From Wurfbainia villosa (lineage: Eukaryota > Streptophyta > Magnoliopsida > Zingiberales > Zingiberaceae), in the NCBI GenBank assembly GCA_025175895.1, contig CM045996.1, forward strand, positions 108,985,179 to 109,049,178: a DNA stretch of 64,000 nt, given 5' to 3'. Of the stretch, positions 24,452 to 35,032 are shown piece after piece. The notes under the pieces are model-generated. The model did no database searches. It was not told the origin of the DNA and saw nothing but the letters and a program-made list of their open reading frames with translations. Each line of letters begins with the position of its first letter. The stretch's first letter is position 1. The position numbers and the translations under genes are program-made.

Positions 24452-26073
24452 ATGGCCCATCTCGAGGGTTTTAGCACCGTCAGACCTCCGTTTTATAACG
24501 GAGATGACTTCCGTTATTGGAAGGGTCGGATGGAATGCTTTCTTCAAACCCAATCGAGATGTGGATCATAATCCAAACGGGTTTCACACTTCCGACTAAT
24601 GAAGTGGGTGACTCCTTGGATTATGATCAATGGACCGTTGCAACAAAACGACAAGTCGAAGCCGACGCCAAGGCAACACAAATCCTCCAATGCGGCCTAT
24701 CCAAGGAGGAGTTAAATCGCGTCGGCCCCTTCATAAGCGCAAAGGATCTTTGGACTAAACTAATCGAGTCACGAAGGATCGATCAAGCCAAGGTATGTAA
24801 GCGTGATTTGTTATTCAATAAATTGTACACACTAAAAATGCAGAACACGAATCCGCGACGCAACTCCACGCCCGTGTCCGGGACATAGTCAACAACTTAC
24901 ACGCATCGGGCAAAAGGTCGAAAACCGCGACCTTATAAGGTATGTTCTAAACTCTTTTCCGAGGACTACCTTGTGGGCATCCATGGTCGATGCCTACAAG
25001 GTCTCCAAGGATCTTTCTAAAATTAGGTTAGATGAACTCTTTTCCGATTTCGAATTACATGAACAATCCAACTCGGAACCCGAGAGGGGTATAGCTTTAT
25101 TTGCAGGATCAAAGAAGAAGAAAATCGCAAGCAAGCCACCACCAACCGAGGAGGAAGACGAGTCCGAAGAAGAAGTTGACCCGGAATTGACTGCCGAACT
25201 AATGAACCTAGCTCGAAGAATAGCCAAGGGACGAAAGCTCCCAACCAAGGTAAACCTAAAAGTTCTAATATTAGGTGTTATGAGTGTAACAGGTTTGGAC
25301 ATATCAAGTCCGAGTGCCCCAAGCTCAACCACCAAGGACCTAAGCACAAGAAGGCCCTCAACGCGACATGGGAAGAAGCGTCATCCGAAGAAGACGAAGA
25401 CCACGTCTTCATGGCGAAATCAATTGAGTCAGACACGGAGACCGAACCCGAACTTGAGTCAGAACCGGAGGATGATTCGGACTACGAAGCAACCTTCAAG
25501 TCAAGCCACGGATACGCATCCGGTTCAAAAGATACCCTTAAGGTGAGTCGTACTTTATTTAATACTTTACATAATACGGTTAGGTTTTTGTCTAGGAAGT
25601 TAGCTAAGTCCGAGTCCAAGGTCGAGACCCTGGTTGAGGAAGTTAAACTCCTCAAACACGAGGTCTCCCTAACCTCTTCGACTAGTCGAGTTCAAGAGAA
25701 GGACTCAACTCGGGTTGAAAAACTCGAAGTTGAGAACTCACTCTTGAAAAGTCAAGTCGAAGATCTTAGGAATACGTTGGAAAGGTTTACTTTGGGATCC
25801 AAAGGACTTGACCTCCTACTTGGATCGCAAAGGGCCGTGTACAACAAGGCCGGACTAGGGTTTAGCTCAAACACGACCAATAAGTCGTATATGTCAATCG
25901 TAAGTAGACATAAAAAATGTGTCCAAGCATGGGTCCCTAAGACTACTTTGATTTCAACTCTAGGATCTAACTCGTACTGGGTTCCCAAGGACCAAATCCA
26001 CTATGTGGATAGACCGAACCGATTCAACCGTCTAGGGGGAGCCAGTACAAAACATGTTTGTGCTTTAACTTAG
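24452..26073 (+). pseudogene. S1 gag (broken by several frameshifts)
   Basis: Starts at ATG 24452 (MAHLEGFSTVRPPFYNGDDF). The capsid-like part continues in another frame from about 24550 (QTGFTLPTNEVG, ILQCGLSKEELNRVGPF). Further shifts lie near 24840, 24920 and 25250. One zinc knuckle (CYECNRFGHIKSEC) is at about 25273-25314. 25411-26073 is the C-terminal part: acidic stretch, heptad-rich coiled coil (KLAKSESKVETLVEEVKLLK), then SNSYWVPKDQIHYV before the stop at 26071-26073. The WVPK end recurs in N1, N3 and N4. Confidence 0.85.
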
Positions 26074-26770
26074 AAATTGCATCCTTTTTTTTTTGTTGTT
26101 GTTTTTTTTAACTCACTTGGAATACACAAATAACCAACTAAAAAATCCTTCGAAAAGATTGAGCCTCGGGGAGCCTCTTTTCAAATAACCAACTAAAATC
26201 CTTCGAAAAGATTGAGCCTCGGGGAGCCTCTTTTCAAAAATAACTAGTTAGACTAGGAAATAGTCTTAGGTGAGTCAAGTCATCATTTTCTTGAACATGG
26301 CTTTGTCTAAGGAAGTGGTCGATGATCCGATAAAAGAAGGCCCCTGTGCCTCACCACGACCTGGAAGCCATGATCTTGAAAAGGTAAACTTGACAAGCCT
26401 TGGGTTAAATCCAAATCTAACTTGAACCTAAATCCACTTAATCAAACTTAATTGAAAATCATCTCAACGTAAAATTACTTGAACCTAAATCCACTTAATC
26501 AACTTAATTGAAAATCATCTCAATATAAAATTACTTGAACCTAAATCCTAATTACTTGAACCAAAATCCACTTAATCAATTTAATTGAAAATCATCTCAA
26601 CATAAAATCACTTAAACCTAAATCCACTTAATAAATTTAATTGGGAGTCATCTCACAAAAAACACATAAGTATAACATGCTTGATCATATAGACTCGGGT
26701 GAGATGACCTAGGTTTAACAACTTACAACCAATTTAAAAATAAAAATCTAACATCCAATCCAACCACCTT
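26074..26770 (+). repeat. S1 gag-pol gap with tandem repeats
   Basis: About 0.7 kb non-coding between gag stop and protease. Two 55-bp units (26131-26240, each with CCTTCGAAAAGATTGAGCC) are followed by about four degenerate 57-bp units (26421-26656, each with CTTGAACCTAAATCC). Then comes the stem-loop 26648-26707. The gap ends TTGTGTGTAG just before the protease, which resembles a 3' splice site. Confidence 0.8.
26648..26707 (+). promoter_or_regulatory. Conserved stem-loop (S1, between gag and pol)
   Basis: TCATCTCAC (26648-26656) and GTGAGATGA (26699-26707) form a perfect 9-bp stem with a 42-nt loop. Related stems occur after gag in N1, N3 and N4 and after pol in S1. The outer pair is T-A here and A-T in most others, a compensatory change. 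Function unknown; likely an RNA element. Confidence 0.6.
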
Positions 26771-28341
26771 GTGTGTAGGATCAATGGATGTTGGACAGTG
26801 GTTGCTCCCGACACATGACCGGGGATCAACTCAAATTCACAAAGCTTCGATTCAAACGACAAGGATCGGTAGCCTTTGGGAATAACGGCAAGCTCAAAAT
26901 CATCGGATCAGGTGATATCGAGCTTAACTCGAATTTTGTTATTAAAAATGTATTACTTGTAGAGAATTTTGAATATAACCTGCTTAGCGTAAACCAATTG
27001 TGTGACAATAACTATAAGGTCGTATTTTTAGAAAATGAATGTGTAATTAAAACAAATGAAACAGCTAAAACAATACTCAAAGGAACTAGGACAAATAACA
27101 TTTATACAATGAACTTAATCAAATCCTCAGCCAAATGTCTTATGACCACAGAAGAGGAATCATGGTTGTGGCAACGACTACGGTCACTCGCACCCAAGAC
27201 TTGTCCACAAGATGAGTCGAGTGGCTTAGTCGAGGTTTACCCAACCTCAACAACTTGGTTAATAAAATGCTGTAATGCTTGTCAACAAGGAAAACAACCT
27301 AGGACACAACACAAGTTAACTAACCAAGAACGAACCTCAAGTGTACTTGAGCTCCATATGGATCTATTCGATTCACATGGAGCCAAGTCACTCAATAAAA
27401 GTCAATATTGCTTAGTCATAATTGACGACTACTCCAGGTTTACCTGGGTTAGGTTCATCAAACATAAAAATGATACCCTAGATCAATTAATCAATCTATT
27501 CAAATTAATCGAGAATCAAAAAGACCTTAAGGTTAAAAGACTTAGAAGTGATCATGGTGGTGAATTCGAAAATCAAAGGTTCACCGACTTCTGTAACCTA
27601 AACGGATACCACCATGAATTCTCTTGCCCTAGGACCCCTCAACAAAATGGCCTAGTGGAGCGGAAAAACCAAACTCTACAAGAAGCCGCTAGGACCATGT
27701 TAAACGAATATAACCTACTTGATAGGTTTTGGGCAGAAGCCGTTAGCACGGCTTGCTATGTCCAGAATAGGATCCTTATGGTAAAGAGGCACCTTAAGAC
27801 CTCGTATGAGATTTATCACGATAAAATACCTAACATCAAGTACTTTAGGGTATTTGGGTGTAAGGTACATATTCTAAACACTAAGGATTACCTAGGGAAA
27901 TTTACATCCAAAACCACGACCGGAATATTTCTAGGATACTCGACTACAAGCCGAGCTTATAGAGTATATAACCACGACACCCTTAGAGTCGAGGAGACTA
28001 TCAATGAAGTATTTGATGAAGGACACGAACCTACAAAACCCCCGACAACCCCAATTAGCGAGCCTACTCATACTAGACCTAACTCTGACCCTGAGATCGA
28101 GTCTAATCCACATCAACCAACTTCTCTTGTCGACCAAGTGACAAGTGATCCGAGTCAAACTAGTGTTCAACCAAGTCACCCCATTGATCAAGCATTAGGT
28201 GACACAAACCCAACCCAATCTAGGATTCAGACTAACCACCCTATCGATCAAGTGATAGGAGATCCTAATCTAGGAGTTCGAACTAGAGCATCCTATAGTC
28301 AAAATTTCCTTAATTTCAAAGATAGAACCCAAATCAATTGA
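26771..28341 (+). pseudogene. S1 protease and integrase
   Basis: Begins with the copia protease motif WMLDSGCSRHMTG, continues through GAG-pre-integrase (the usual LWHRRLGH is garbled to WLWQRLRS, apparently by a pair of frame changes; CNACQQGKQPR is kept) to the integrase core: ELHMDLFDSHG, RLRSDHGGEFENQ and TPQQNGLVERKNQTL give the D, D, E triad. The tail FGCKVHILNTKDYLGKF leads into a hydrophilic region of THPIDQ-like repeats. The frame ends at 28341, just after a shift that takes RT into another frame. Confidence 0.9.
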
Positions 28342-28990
28342 ACAAGCTCTTCTTGATCTCGATTGGATTATTGCAATGCAAAAAGAGCTAGCTCAATTTA
28401 CTAGGAATGAAGTGTGGGAATTAGTACCACCACCTAAAGACAAAACGACAATTGGAACAAGGTGGGTGTTTAGAAATAAGCTTGATGATAAAGGTGAAGT
28501 AGTTAGAAACAAGGCTAGGTTAGTCGCCAAAGGGTTCAGTCAAGTCGAAGGCTTAGATTACGACGAAACCTATGCCCCAGTAGCTAGACTCGAATCCATT
28601 CGAATGTTGCTAGCTTATGCCGCACATCGAGGATTTAAGCTATTTCAAATGGATGTTAAGTCGGCATTCCTAAATGGATACATTAAAGAAGAAGTTTATG
28701 TTAGCCAACCCCCGGATTCGAAAATCTAGATAAACCCGACCATGTTCTAAAACTTAAGAAAGCTCTCTATGGACTTAAACAAGCTCCTCGAGCTTGGTAC
28801 GAGAGACTTTCAATCCATCTCAAGTCAAAAGGGTTTAACCAAGGCTTAGTTGACCCAACTCTCTTCGTAAAAACCTTAGGTAAAGAAATATTCATAGCTC
28901 AAATTTACGTAGACGATATAATTTTTGGAACCTCTAACTCACTCCTTACTAAAGCGAGTTCGTTTCACTCATGGAAAGTGAGTTTGAAAT
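28323..28990 (+). pseudogene. S1 reverse transcriptase (broken)
   Basis: 28376-28729 has ELAQFTRNEVWELVPPP, NKARLVAKGFSQVEGLDYDE and MDVKSAFLNGYI. After a frameshift near 28720 the palm continues (KALYGLKQAPRAWYERL) with catalytic YVDD at 28906-28917. Another shift follows near 28960. Confidence 0.9.
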
Positions 28991-29790
28991 GAACTTAGTA
29001 GGCGAGTTAAGTTTCTTTTAGGTCTACAAATTAAACAAACTAAGGATGGTATATACCTATATCAACAAAAATACACTAAGGAGTTAATTAAAAGATTTGG
29101 AATGCAAGGCGCTAAGATAATAAACACCCCAATGGCGATTAATGTTAACATAGGAAGACCTAGAAAGTAAGTCCATTGACTTAAAGTACTATAGGAGCGC
29201 GATAGGAAGTCTCCTATACTTAAGCTATGAGTCGAGACATCCTATTCACGATAAGTATGTGCGCCGAGTTTCAAACTGTGCTAAGGAGTCTCACCAAACC
29301 CAAGTTAAGCGTATACTTAGATATAATAAGGGTACACTTAATGTTTGTATTTGGTACCCAACATATAACGAGTTCGAACTAATTCGGCTACTCCGATTCG
29401 GATTATCCGGTAGTAAACTCGATAGAAAGAGCACGAGTGGTTGTTGTCAACTACTCGGCTCAAGTCTAGTGAGTTAGTGCACTGTGTTGCCTTATCTACC
29501 ACCGAAGCCGAATACGTTGCGATGGGTGAGTGTGTAACTCAACTTCTTTGGATGAAGCACACTCTCCGAGACTTTAGGTTGGACTTCACCAAAACTAAAA
29601 TTTTTGTAGACAACATAAGTTCGATAAATCTAACTAAGAACCCTATATGCCATTCAAGAACAAAGCATATAGAGGTAAACACCATTTCATTCGAGAACAT
29701 GTAGCCAGCGGCTCCATACAACTCGAATATGTTGACTCGAAGTCTAACCTAGCGTACATATTTACTAAACCACTACCGAAGCGAATTTAG
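28991..29790 (+). pseudogene. S1 RT connection and RNase H (broken)
   Basis: Fragments KDGIYLYQQKYTKELIKRFG (about 29040-29100), LDRKSTSGCCQLLG (in 29259-29477) and VALSTTEAEYVAMGE then FVDNISSINLTKNP (29441-29704) are the usual copia RNase H landmarks, spread over three frames. Confidence 0.85.
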
Positions 29791-30706
29791 TCTCTTGAGA
29801 CGAAAATTAGGCATGTGCATAATAGAATAGGTTTTGCAAATTATATTACTACTATTTCTTACTTTTTCATGAAACTAGCATCATACCTTAGATATCATGC
29901 ACCTATAGATTTAAGCCAATACATCTCACAACACATAGGACTAATGTGTTTGTGTACTTAGCCACGTAGATGGGCGTGAGATGTTAGGACCTTACTCCAG
30001 TTCCAGATGTAGAGCTAGTGCATCGCTATGAACCATGGAGTATAATCATACATACTAGCACTGACTCAGGTTCATATCAATCAAGCCAAATATGAGTCGA
30101 ACATTTTCATAGATGAGCTTATTTTCAATATACTATTTTTAATAAAAAATGTGGAACATGCTTGGACTTTAAATTTAGCAATTATTTTGATTTCCACACA
30201 CCCCTTACTCTTTTACATATCGGCAAAGGGGAGAAAAGGCCAAAGTTAAGGGGTCAAATTTTTTCAAATTTGAGAAAATTCTCTTAACTTAACTCTTACT
30301 TCATGTTTAAACCAAAAGTTAACTTTAGGTTTTGAGAACTTATTTAACTTTTGACAAAAGGCCAAGTTAAGAGAATTCTTAACTTATTTATGTCGTTAGT
30401 GTTTTACTTAAGGGGGAGAAAGGGCTTAACTAAAACGTTTTACTAAAGCTAATTTTAAAACGTTTTACTAAAGCTAATTTTAAGTAATGTTAATTACTTA
30501 AAGCAACCCTCAAGGGGGAGGATTAAGGTCTTTCTTCAAAGACTCACCCTCGGTCAAGGGGGAGGTTTCCTCAAGGGGGAGTACTTGAAGAAAATCCTTA
30601 CTACTCCAACTTAATCTTCATTTTTTTTCTCTCTCATGCACATTATTATTCTTCATGCTTGCTTAACTTTGTATGTGGGTTTGCCATAAATCAAAAAGAG
30701 GGAGAT
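29791..30706 (+). other. S1 3' non-coding region
   Basis: No coding. Contains the stem-loop 29921-29984 and four AAGGGGGAG-type purine tracts (about 30411, 30514, 30557, 30575) before the final tract AAAAAGAGGGAGAT at 30693-30706 that adjoins the 3' LTR. No env-like frame was found. Confidence 0.7.
29921..29984 (+). promoter_or_regulatory. Conserved stem-loop (S1, after pol)
   Basis: ACATCTCAC (29921-29929) pairs with GTGAGATGT (29976-29984), 46-nt loop, followed by TAGGA. Same arms and same loop length as the copy at 38557-38620 in N1. Confidence 0.6.
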
Positions 30707-31746
30707 TGTTGGTGCAGTGGGCACCTAAGTCGAACCTATGTTTTGATTATAGCAAACGATACAAAGTTAAGCTTATATTGTTATCTCACGAGCTAAATCA
30801 AGTGTGCAGAAAAGTCTCAATGCTGGAGCTGAAGGCTAGCGACACCCGGAGGAAGCCGCGGTGGTCGGGCGACACTCGAGTTACTTCGGAGGGAGCTGAA
30901 GGAATCGAGTGGAAGGCCGGAAGCAAAAGCGACAAGTAAGTATCGAGGTAAGCTCGTGTGTGCAAGCGTAAGTGAGGTCGTGTCCTTTGTACGGGGACGT
31001 CCTTAGGCGAATCAACCCAAGACTTCCCATGGAAGGTCTATGTTGAGATCGGACGGCAAGTGGCCGTCGAATTCACTTGTATTTTGAGCTAAACTCCTTT
31101 TTTAGTCAAAAATCGTGGCTGCCAGTTCAACCGGCCAGTTCAACCGGTGGTCAAAAATCAGCCTCGAGGAGTCAAGCTTTATCACCATTTTTCAAGGAGT
31201 TTTGTGCCCATTTGTGATTGGTTGAAGACCCATTCGTTGAGGGGCTTAAAGGCTATAAAAGGAGGGCCAAACCTAGGGTTTTTTATCAATTCAAAAGCTT
31301 CCAAGTGCTTCCGATACGCTCCGACTCTCCGACATCCCTACGACGAAGCGCTGCCGAGACGACGACTAAAGCTTCAACCTCCAATCCTTGAAGTCGTCGG
31401 TATAATCTTTAATTTTGTATAAGTTGTCTTTATTTTCAATCTTTAAATCATATCAAGGAGAGGGGGAGTGTCCCTCTACCTTGAATCTTTATTGAGTTTT
31501 TGTATTCGCTTAACTCCTATCTCTATCGAGAAGGAGTTCGTTTAATATTTGCCCTCCGTGCATGGTCAAGGACCATTAGGGCCTTGGAGTAGTAGCCGTA
31601 GGCTACGAACCAAGTAAAAACCCCTCGTGTTTTTATTTATTTATTGCTATCTTTCCGCTGCGTTTACTCGTGCCAATTCGAACGATTACGAAAAGTTTTT
31701 TCTTATCGCTATTCACCCCCCCTCTAGCGCTCAAATCGATCCAACA
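30707..31746 (+). repeat. S1 3' LTR
   Basis: 1040 bp. Differs from the 5' LTR by the shorter minisatellite and a scatter of substitutions and small indels clustered at 31018 and 31460-31690. TATAAAA at 31254-31260. Confidence 0.95.
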
Positions 31747-31751
31747 GATAC

Positions 31752-32339
31752 TAGTCAGATCCAGGTGAGCGTCACTGGATAGCAGTCAAGATTATTCTTA
31801 AGTACTTGAGAAGAACTAAAGAATATTTCTTGATATTTGGAGGCAATGAGGAGCTAGATGTAAAGGGTTACAGCGATGGCAGCTTCCAAACTCACCAGGA
31901 TGATTATTGATCACAGTCAGGGTTCGTGTTTTGCTTGAATGGTGGCGCTGTGAGCTGGAAGAGTTTGAAGCAGGACACAGTTGCTAATTCTACAACAGAA
32001 GCCGAGTATATCGCTGCATCTGAGGCAGCAAAGGAGGCAGTTTGGATCCGCAAGTTCATTACTGAGCTTGGGGTGGTTCCTAGCATAGCAGATCCCATAG
32101 AGCTCTATTGTGACAATAATGGAGCGATTGCACAGGCTAAGGAACCTCACTCACACCAGCGGACCAAACACATACTACGGCGCTTCCATCTCATTCGAGA
32201 GATTATCGATAGAGGAGATGTGAAGATTTGACGAGTACCCACGGAGGCTAACATCGCAGATCCCTTGACCAAGGCTTTGGCACAGAAAAAGTATGATGGT
32301 CACACTAGGTCATTGGGTATTAGATACTATGGTGATTGA
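31752..32339 (+). pseudogene. C2 RNase H
   Basis: Resumes C2 after S1: KIILKYLRRTKEYFLIFGG, then STTEAEYIAASEAAKEAVWI, YCDNNGAIAQAKEPHSHQR and EANIADPLTKAL, ending with a TGA at 32337-32339. Two in-frame TGAs (near 31908 and 32229) interrupt it. Confidence 0.9.
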
Positions 32340-32359
32340 CACTAGTGCTAGTGGGAGAT

Positions 32360-34193
32360 TGTTAGTGAAAGCCCTAGAGCCAATCATGTGATGATTGTTG
32401 TATGGACTTTATTGTATCATATTCCTATTTATAAAGGCATGGTTATTATATTTACTTGTATTAGTGCCAAATAACTAAATATAATAATGTCCTTGAGTAG
32501 TAGGTTCTTATCTATATCAATCGATTGTTTGAATCGATAATGAGATGATATAGAGAACACTATTCTTAATCATTCCTAGTCGAGTATTAACATTCAGGGA
32601 CAATGTTAATGCGTAGAGACTAGCATGTAGGTCAACACGATGACTTGATCTCACAAGTCATGGATATGAGATATCAAGTTGACACATGGGTATGCATTGG
32701 AGAATGTATATTGAATGACCCGCCATGAGAAAGTATTATGGATCGTTATATGAGTGTCATATACTTTCTCATGTGGCTATTAGTATGACTATTAGTCCTT
32801 AGACCTGAAGTCACCATGGTTCCCTACATAAGGAGTTGCATACTTTGGCTTCGTCAAACGTCACCCGTAAATGGGTGGACTATAAAGGCGATTACTGGGT
32901 ATGTAACAAATTATGCGGAGGGATGTGAGTGATGTAGATGGGATCTATCCCTCCTATATGACGAGGGTGACATCGATATTCTTGATAGAGTGAGACCACA
33001 AAGTGCATGGCCATGCCCAAATGAGTCAATATGAGATATTGAGCTCATTTGATTAGAGTGAGTCTACTTGGAGTTCAAGATATAGATTGTACCGAGGATG
33101 ACACAGTCTATGCCTCAATTGGTCAATCTAGATGTCAAGGATAGAGGGACATTGTCACATATTGTGAGAGTCACAATTAGTAGTCACAAAGGTGATGTTG
33201 GAGCTCAACATTCTTGTAACTTGGGTAACAATGATGTGTTGCTAGATACCGCTCATTGCTTATGTTCCTAAATCGGTTTAGGCATATTGCCAACGTTACA
33301 AGAACCTATAGGGTCACACACATAAGGGCAATTAGATGGAGATTATGTTCATATGATGAACCATGAGGATTAGGTTCATGGGATGAACCAAATTGGATTA
33401 AGAGTAATCCAAATTAGACTAATTGAGTTAGACTCAAGTTGATTCAAGTGTTGAATGAGTCTAATTTTGATTTGATTCATCAAATCAATTTAAATTATTG
33501 AATAGAGATTCATTAAATTAAATTGACTTGAGTCAAGTGGTTAGATTTGATCAACCATGGGAGATTAGAGGTCAAGTTTGACTTGACTTGAGAGGGAAGA
33601 TGAAAGGTCAAGTTTGACTTGACCAAATGCCATGTCATTATGATGACTTGGCATGGCCGACCAATGATGATGCTCCACATCATCATTGACTTATCATGTG
33701 GTGCCACCTCATGAGGGAGACCAAGAGCCATGGGAGTTACATGCATGCATGTAACCTCCCAAGCCTTGAAGTGGCCGGCCACTTTAGGAGTTTTAATGGT
33801 TGAATTCATTTGGTGAGTGACACACAACTTCAACTTCTTCCTTGGATCAAATTCCCTCAAGCTCTCCCTCTCTCCTTCCTCATCTTGCCGAGCATCTAGG
33901 GAGTGCTAGCACACTCAAGATTGCTTTTCTCCACCTTTTGCTTGTGTGGATACCAATAGAGGAGTGTGCACTTGACGCTCTTGAGTTCCGGCGAACCTTT
34001 TCGACGAGCGGGATTTGCGAAGGGCGTCGCATCGAGGGTAACGTCCTTATCATATAGATCTAAGGTAGATCTAGGGTTTTATATAAGCACATACATGTTT
34101 TAGTTTTAATACATCTTCGCACGGATCCGTGGCCGGGGCTTCCGAGTTTTCTGCAACGCAAAAAGCGGTTTTTGCAGCTCGGAAAATCCAACA
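32360..34193 (+). repeat. C2 3' LTR
   Basis: TGTTAGTGAAAG...GGAAAATCCAACA, 1834 bp, directly after the purine tract GTGGGAGAT. Aligns in reverse complement with the C1 LTRs over much of its length. Bases after it (GATAG) cannot be checked as TSD because C2's left end is missing. Confidence 0.85.
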
Positions 34194-34611
34194 GATAGAA
34201 CATCAAATTATCTACAAAAGGACTCTACTCTTCATCCTTTAGGATAGCATTCATGAGGGAACCTTTCTTCCTCCGTGAGAGAAAAATATTCCTTCTTTCC
34301 CTTCGATTGTTTACAGATCCATGAAGAATCTTTCTTAGGGCGAGAGACTCTAATTACCTCCTCTTTAGAATCATCATCGGATGTATTGTCTTCCATCACC
34401 TATCTAGCTATTGTTTTCTGTAACATATGATCCATCACTGCAGCTACCACTTGCATAAGATATTCCTCGCACATAGGCTCGAGATGTCTCCTACTGGTAC
34501 CGCCCTTAAAGGTATTAGCTATAAAATTCTCCTCCTCCATTGACCCCTTCGTGTCGTTCTAGTATTCACCATCATGGCTTTTTGTTTAGATTCCCACATA
34601 TGGTGTCAATT
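34194..34611 (-). mobile_element. T1: Tat-like gypsy gag remnant and primer site
   Basis: Minus strand: AATTGACACCATATGTGGGA (34592-34611) resembles the TTGGCGCC(G/A)TCTGTGGGA primer region of Tat-type gypsy elements, and is followed by a short gag-like start (ATGATGGTGAATACTAG) and degraded coding (FIANTFKGGTSRRHLEPMCE) down to 34194. Only about 0.4 kb remains. Assignment rests on the primer-site context, so moderate to low. Confidence 0.4.
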
Positions 34612-35032
34612 TGATGGTGTTCACTTCTTTGGCCTGGCAAGATCTCCCTCCCCATTCATGCAGCTCCCCTTCGATCTCCTCAAATCTGAGAACTCCTAGC
34701 TATATCTCCTTCGATCGGCTTGGCAAGATGAATCTATCACTTCACAAGAGAGTGTTAGAGATGGGTCGGCTTCCCGGCATAACCTCTCCGATGCTCAAGT
34801 CATGAACAGTAGGATGGAGAAAGTAAAAATGAAGAAAGAATAAAGAAGAAGTGAGAAGTGAGAAGAAGATCTTTAAGGTACCAAATAGGGAAGAAATAAC
34901 CATCCCTTTCTCCTACCTCTGCCCCTTTTAGAGATGATTCATCCCGCCTTCTCCTTAAAGTGAATTTACTCTAATACTCTTGCTAGGTTGTCGAGTGTAA
35001 TTGCTTTTCCCACCCTTTTTCAAAATATCTTC
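34612..35032 (-). repeat. Possible T1 LTR, start segment
   Basis: Begins TGATGGTG next to the primer-like site, as expected for a minus-strand 5' LTR. Non-coding, with purine-rich stretches near 34815-34880. It is cut by N1 at 35033 and may continue at 45305. Confidence 0.35.
35028..35032. repeat. N1 target-site duplication, left (TCTTC)
   Basis: TCTTC here and at 45300-45304 flanks N1 exactly. Confidence 0.95.

Larger units (their letters stand above)
23148..31746 (+). mobile_element. S1: complete SIRE-like Ty1-copia element, TSD GATAC
   Basis: 8.6 kb plus-strand element with LTRs 23148-24238 and 30707-31746 (TGTTGGTGCAG...GATCCAACA), primer site 24241-24256, gag, a 0.7 kb gap, pol (protease, integrase, RT, RNase H), and a 3' non-coding region with several AAGGGGGAG tracts ending in a polypurine tract at 30693-30706. 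A gag with a coiled coil and a YWVPK-type end suggests the SIRE/Maximus lineage. Coding is broken by many frameshifts. It is the only pol-bearing relative of N1-N4 in the window. Confidence 0.95.
20573..34193 (+). mobile_element. C2: 5'-truncated Ty1-copia, interrupted by S1
   Basis: Plus-strand relative of C1. It starts abruptly in the gag-protease linker, so 5' LTR, primer site and most of gag are missing. It runs protease, integrase and RT to 23147, is split by S1 (23148-31746), and resumes with RNase H (31752-32339). A polypurine tract GTGGGAGAT ends at 32359, and the 3' LTR (TGTTAGTGAA...ATCCAACA) spans 32360-34193. LTR and proteins match C1 in pattern but are clearly diverged. Confidence 0.9.

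Noticed and set aside
29791..30706. An env-like gene after S1 pol, as reported for some SIRE elements
   Set aside because: No frame of useful length, signal peptide or membrane segment is present; the region is AT-rich with purine tracts.
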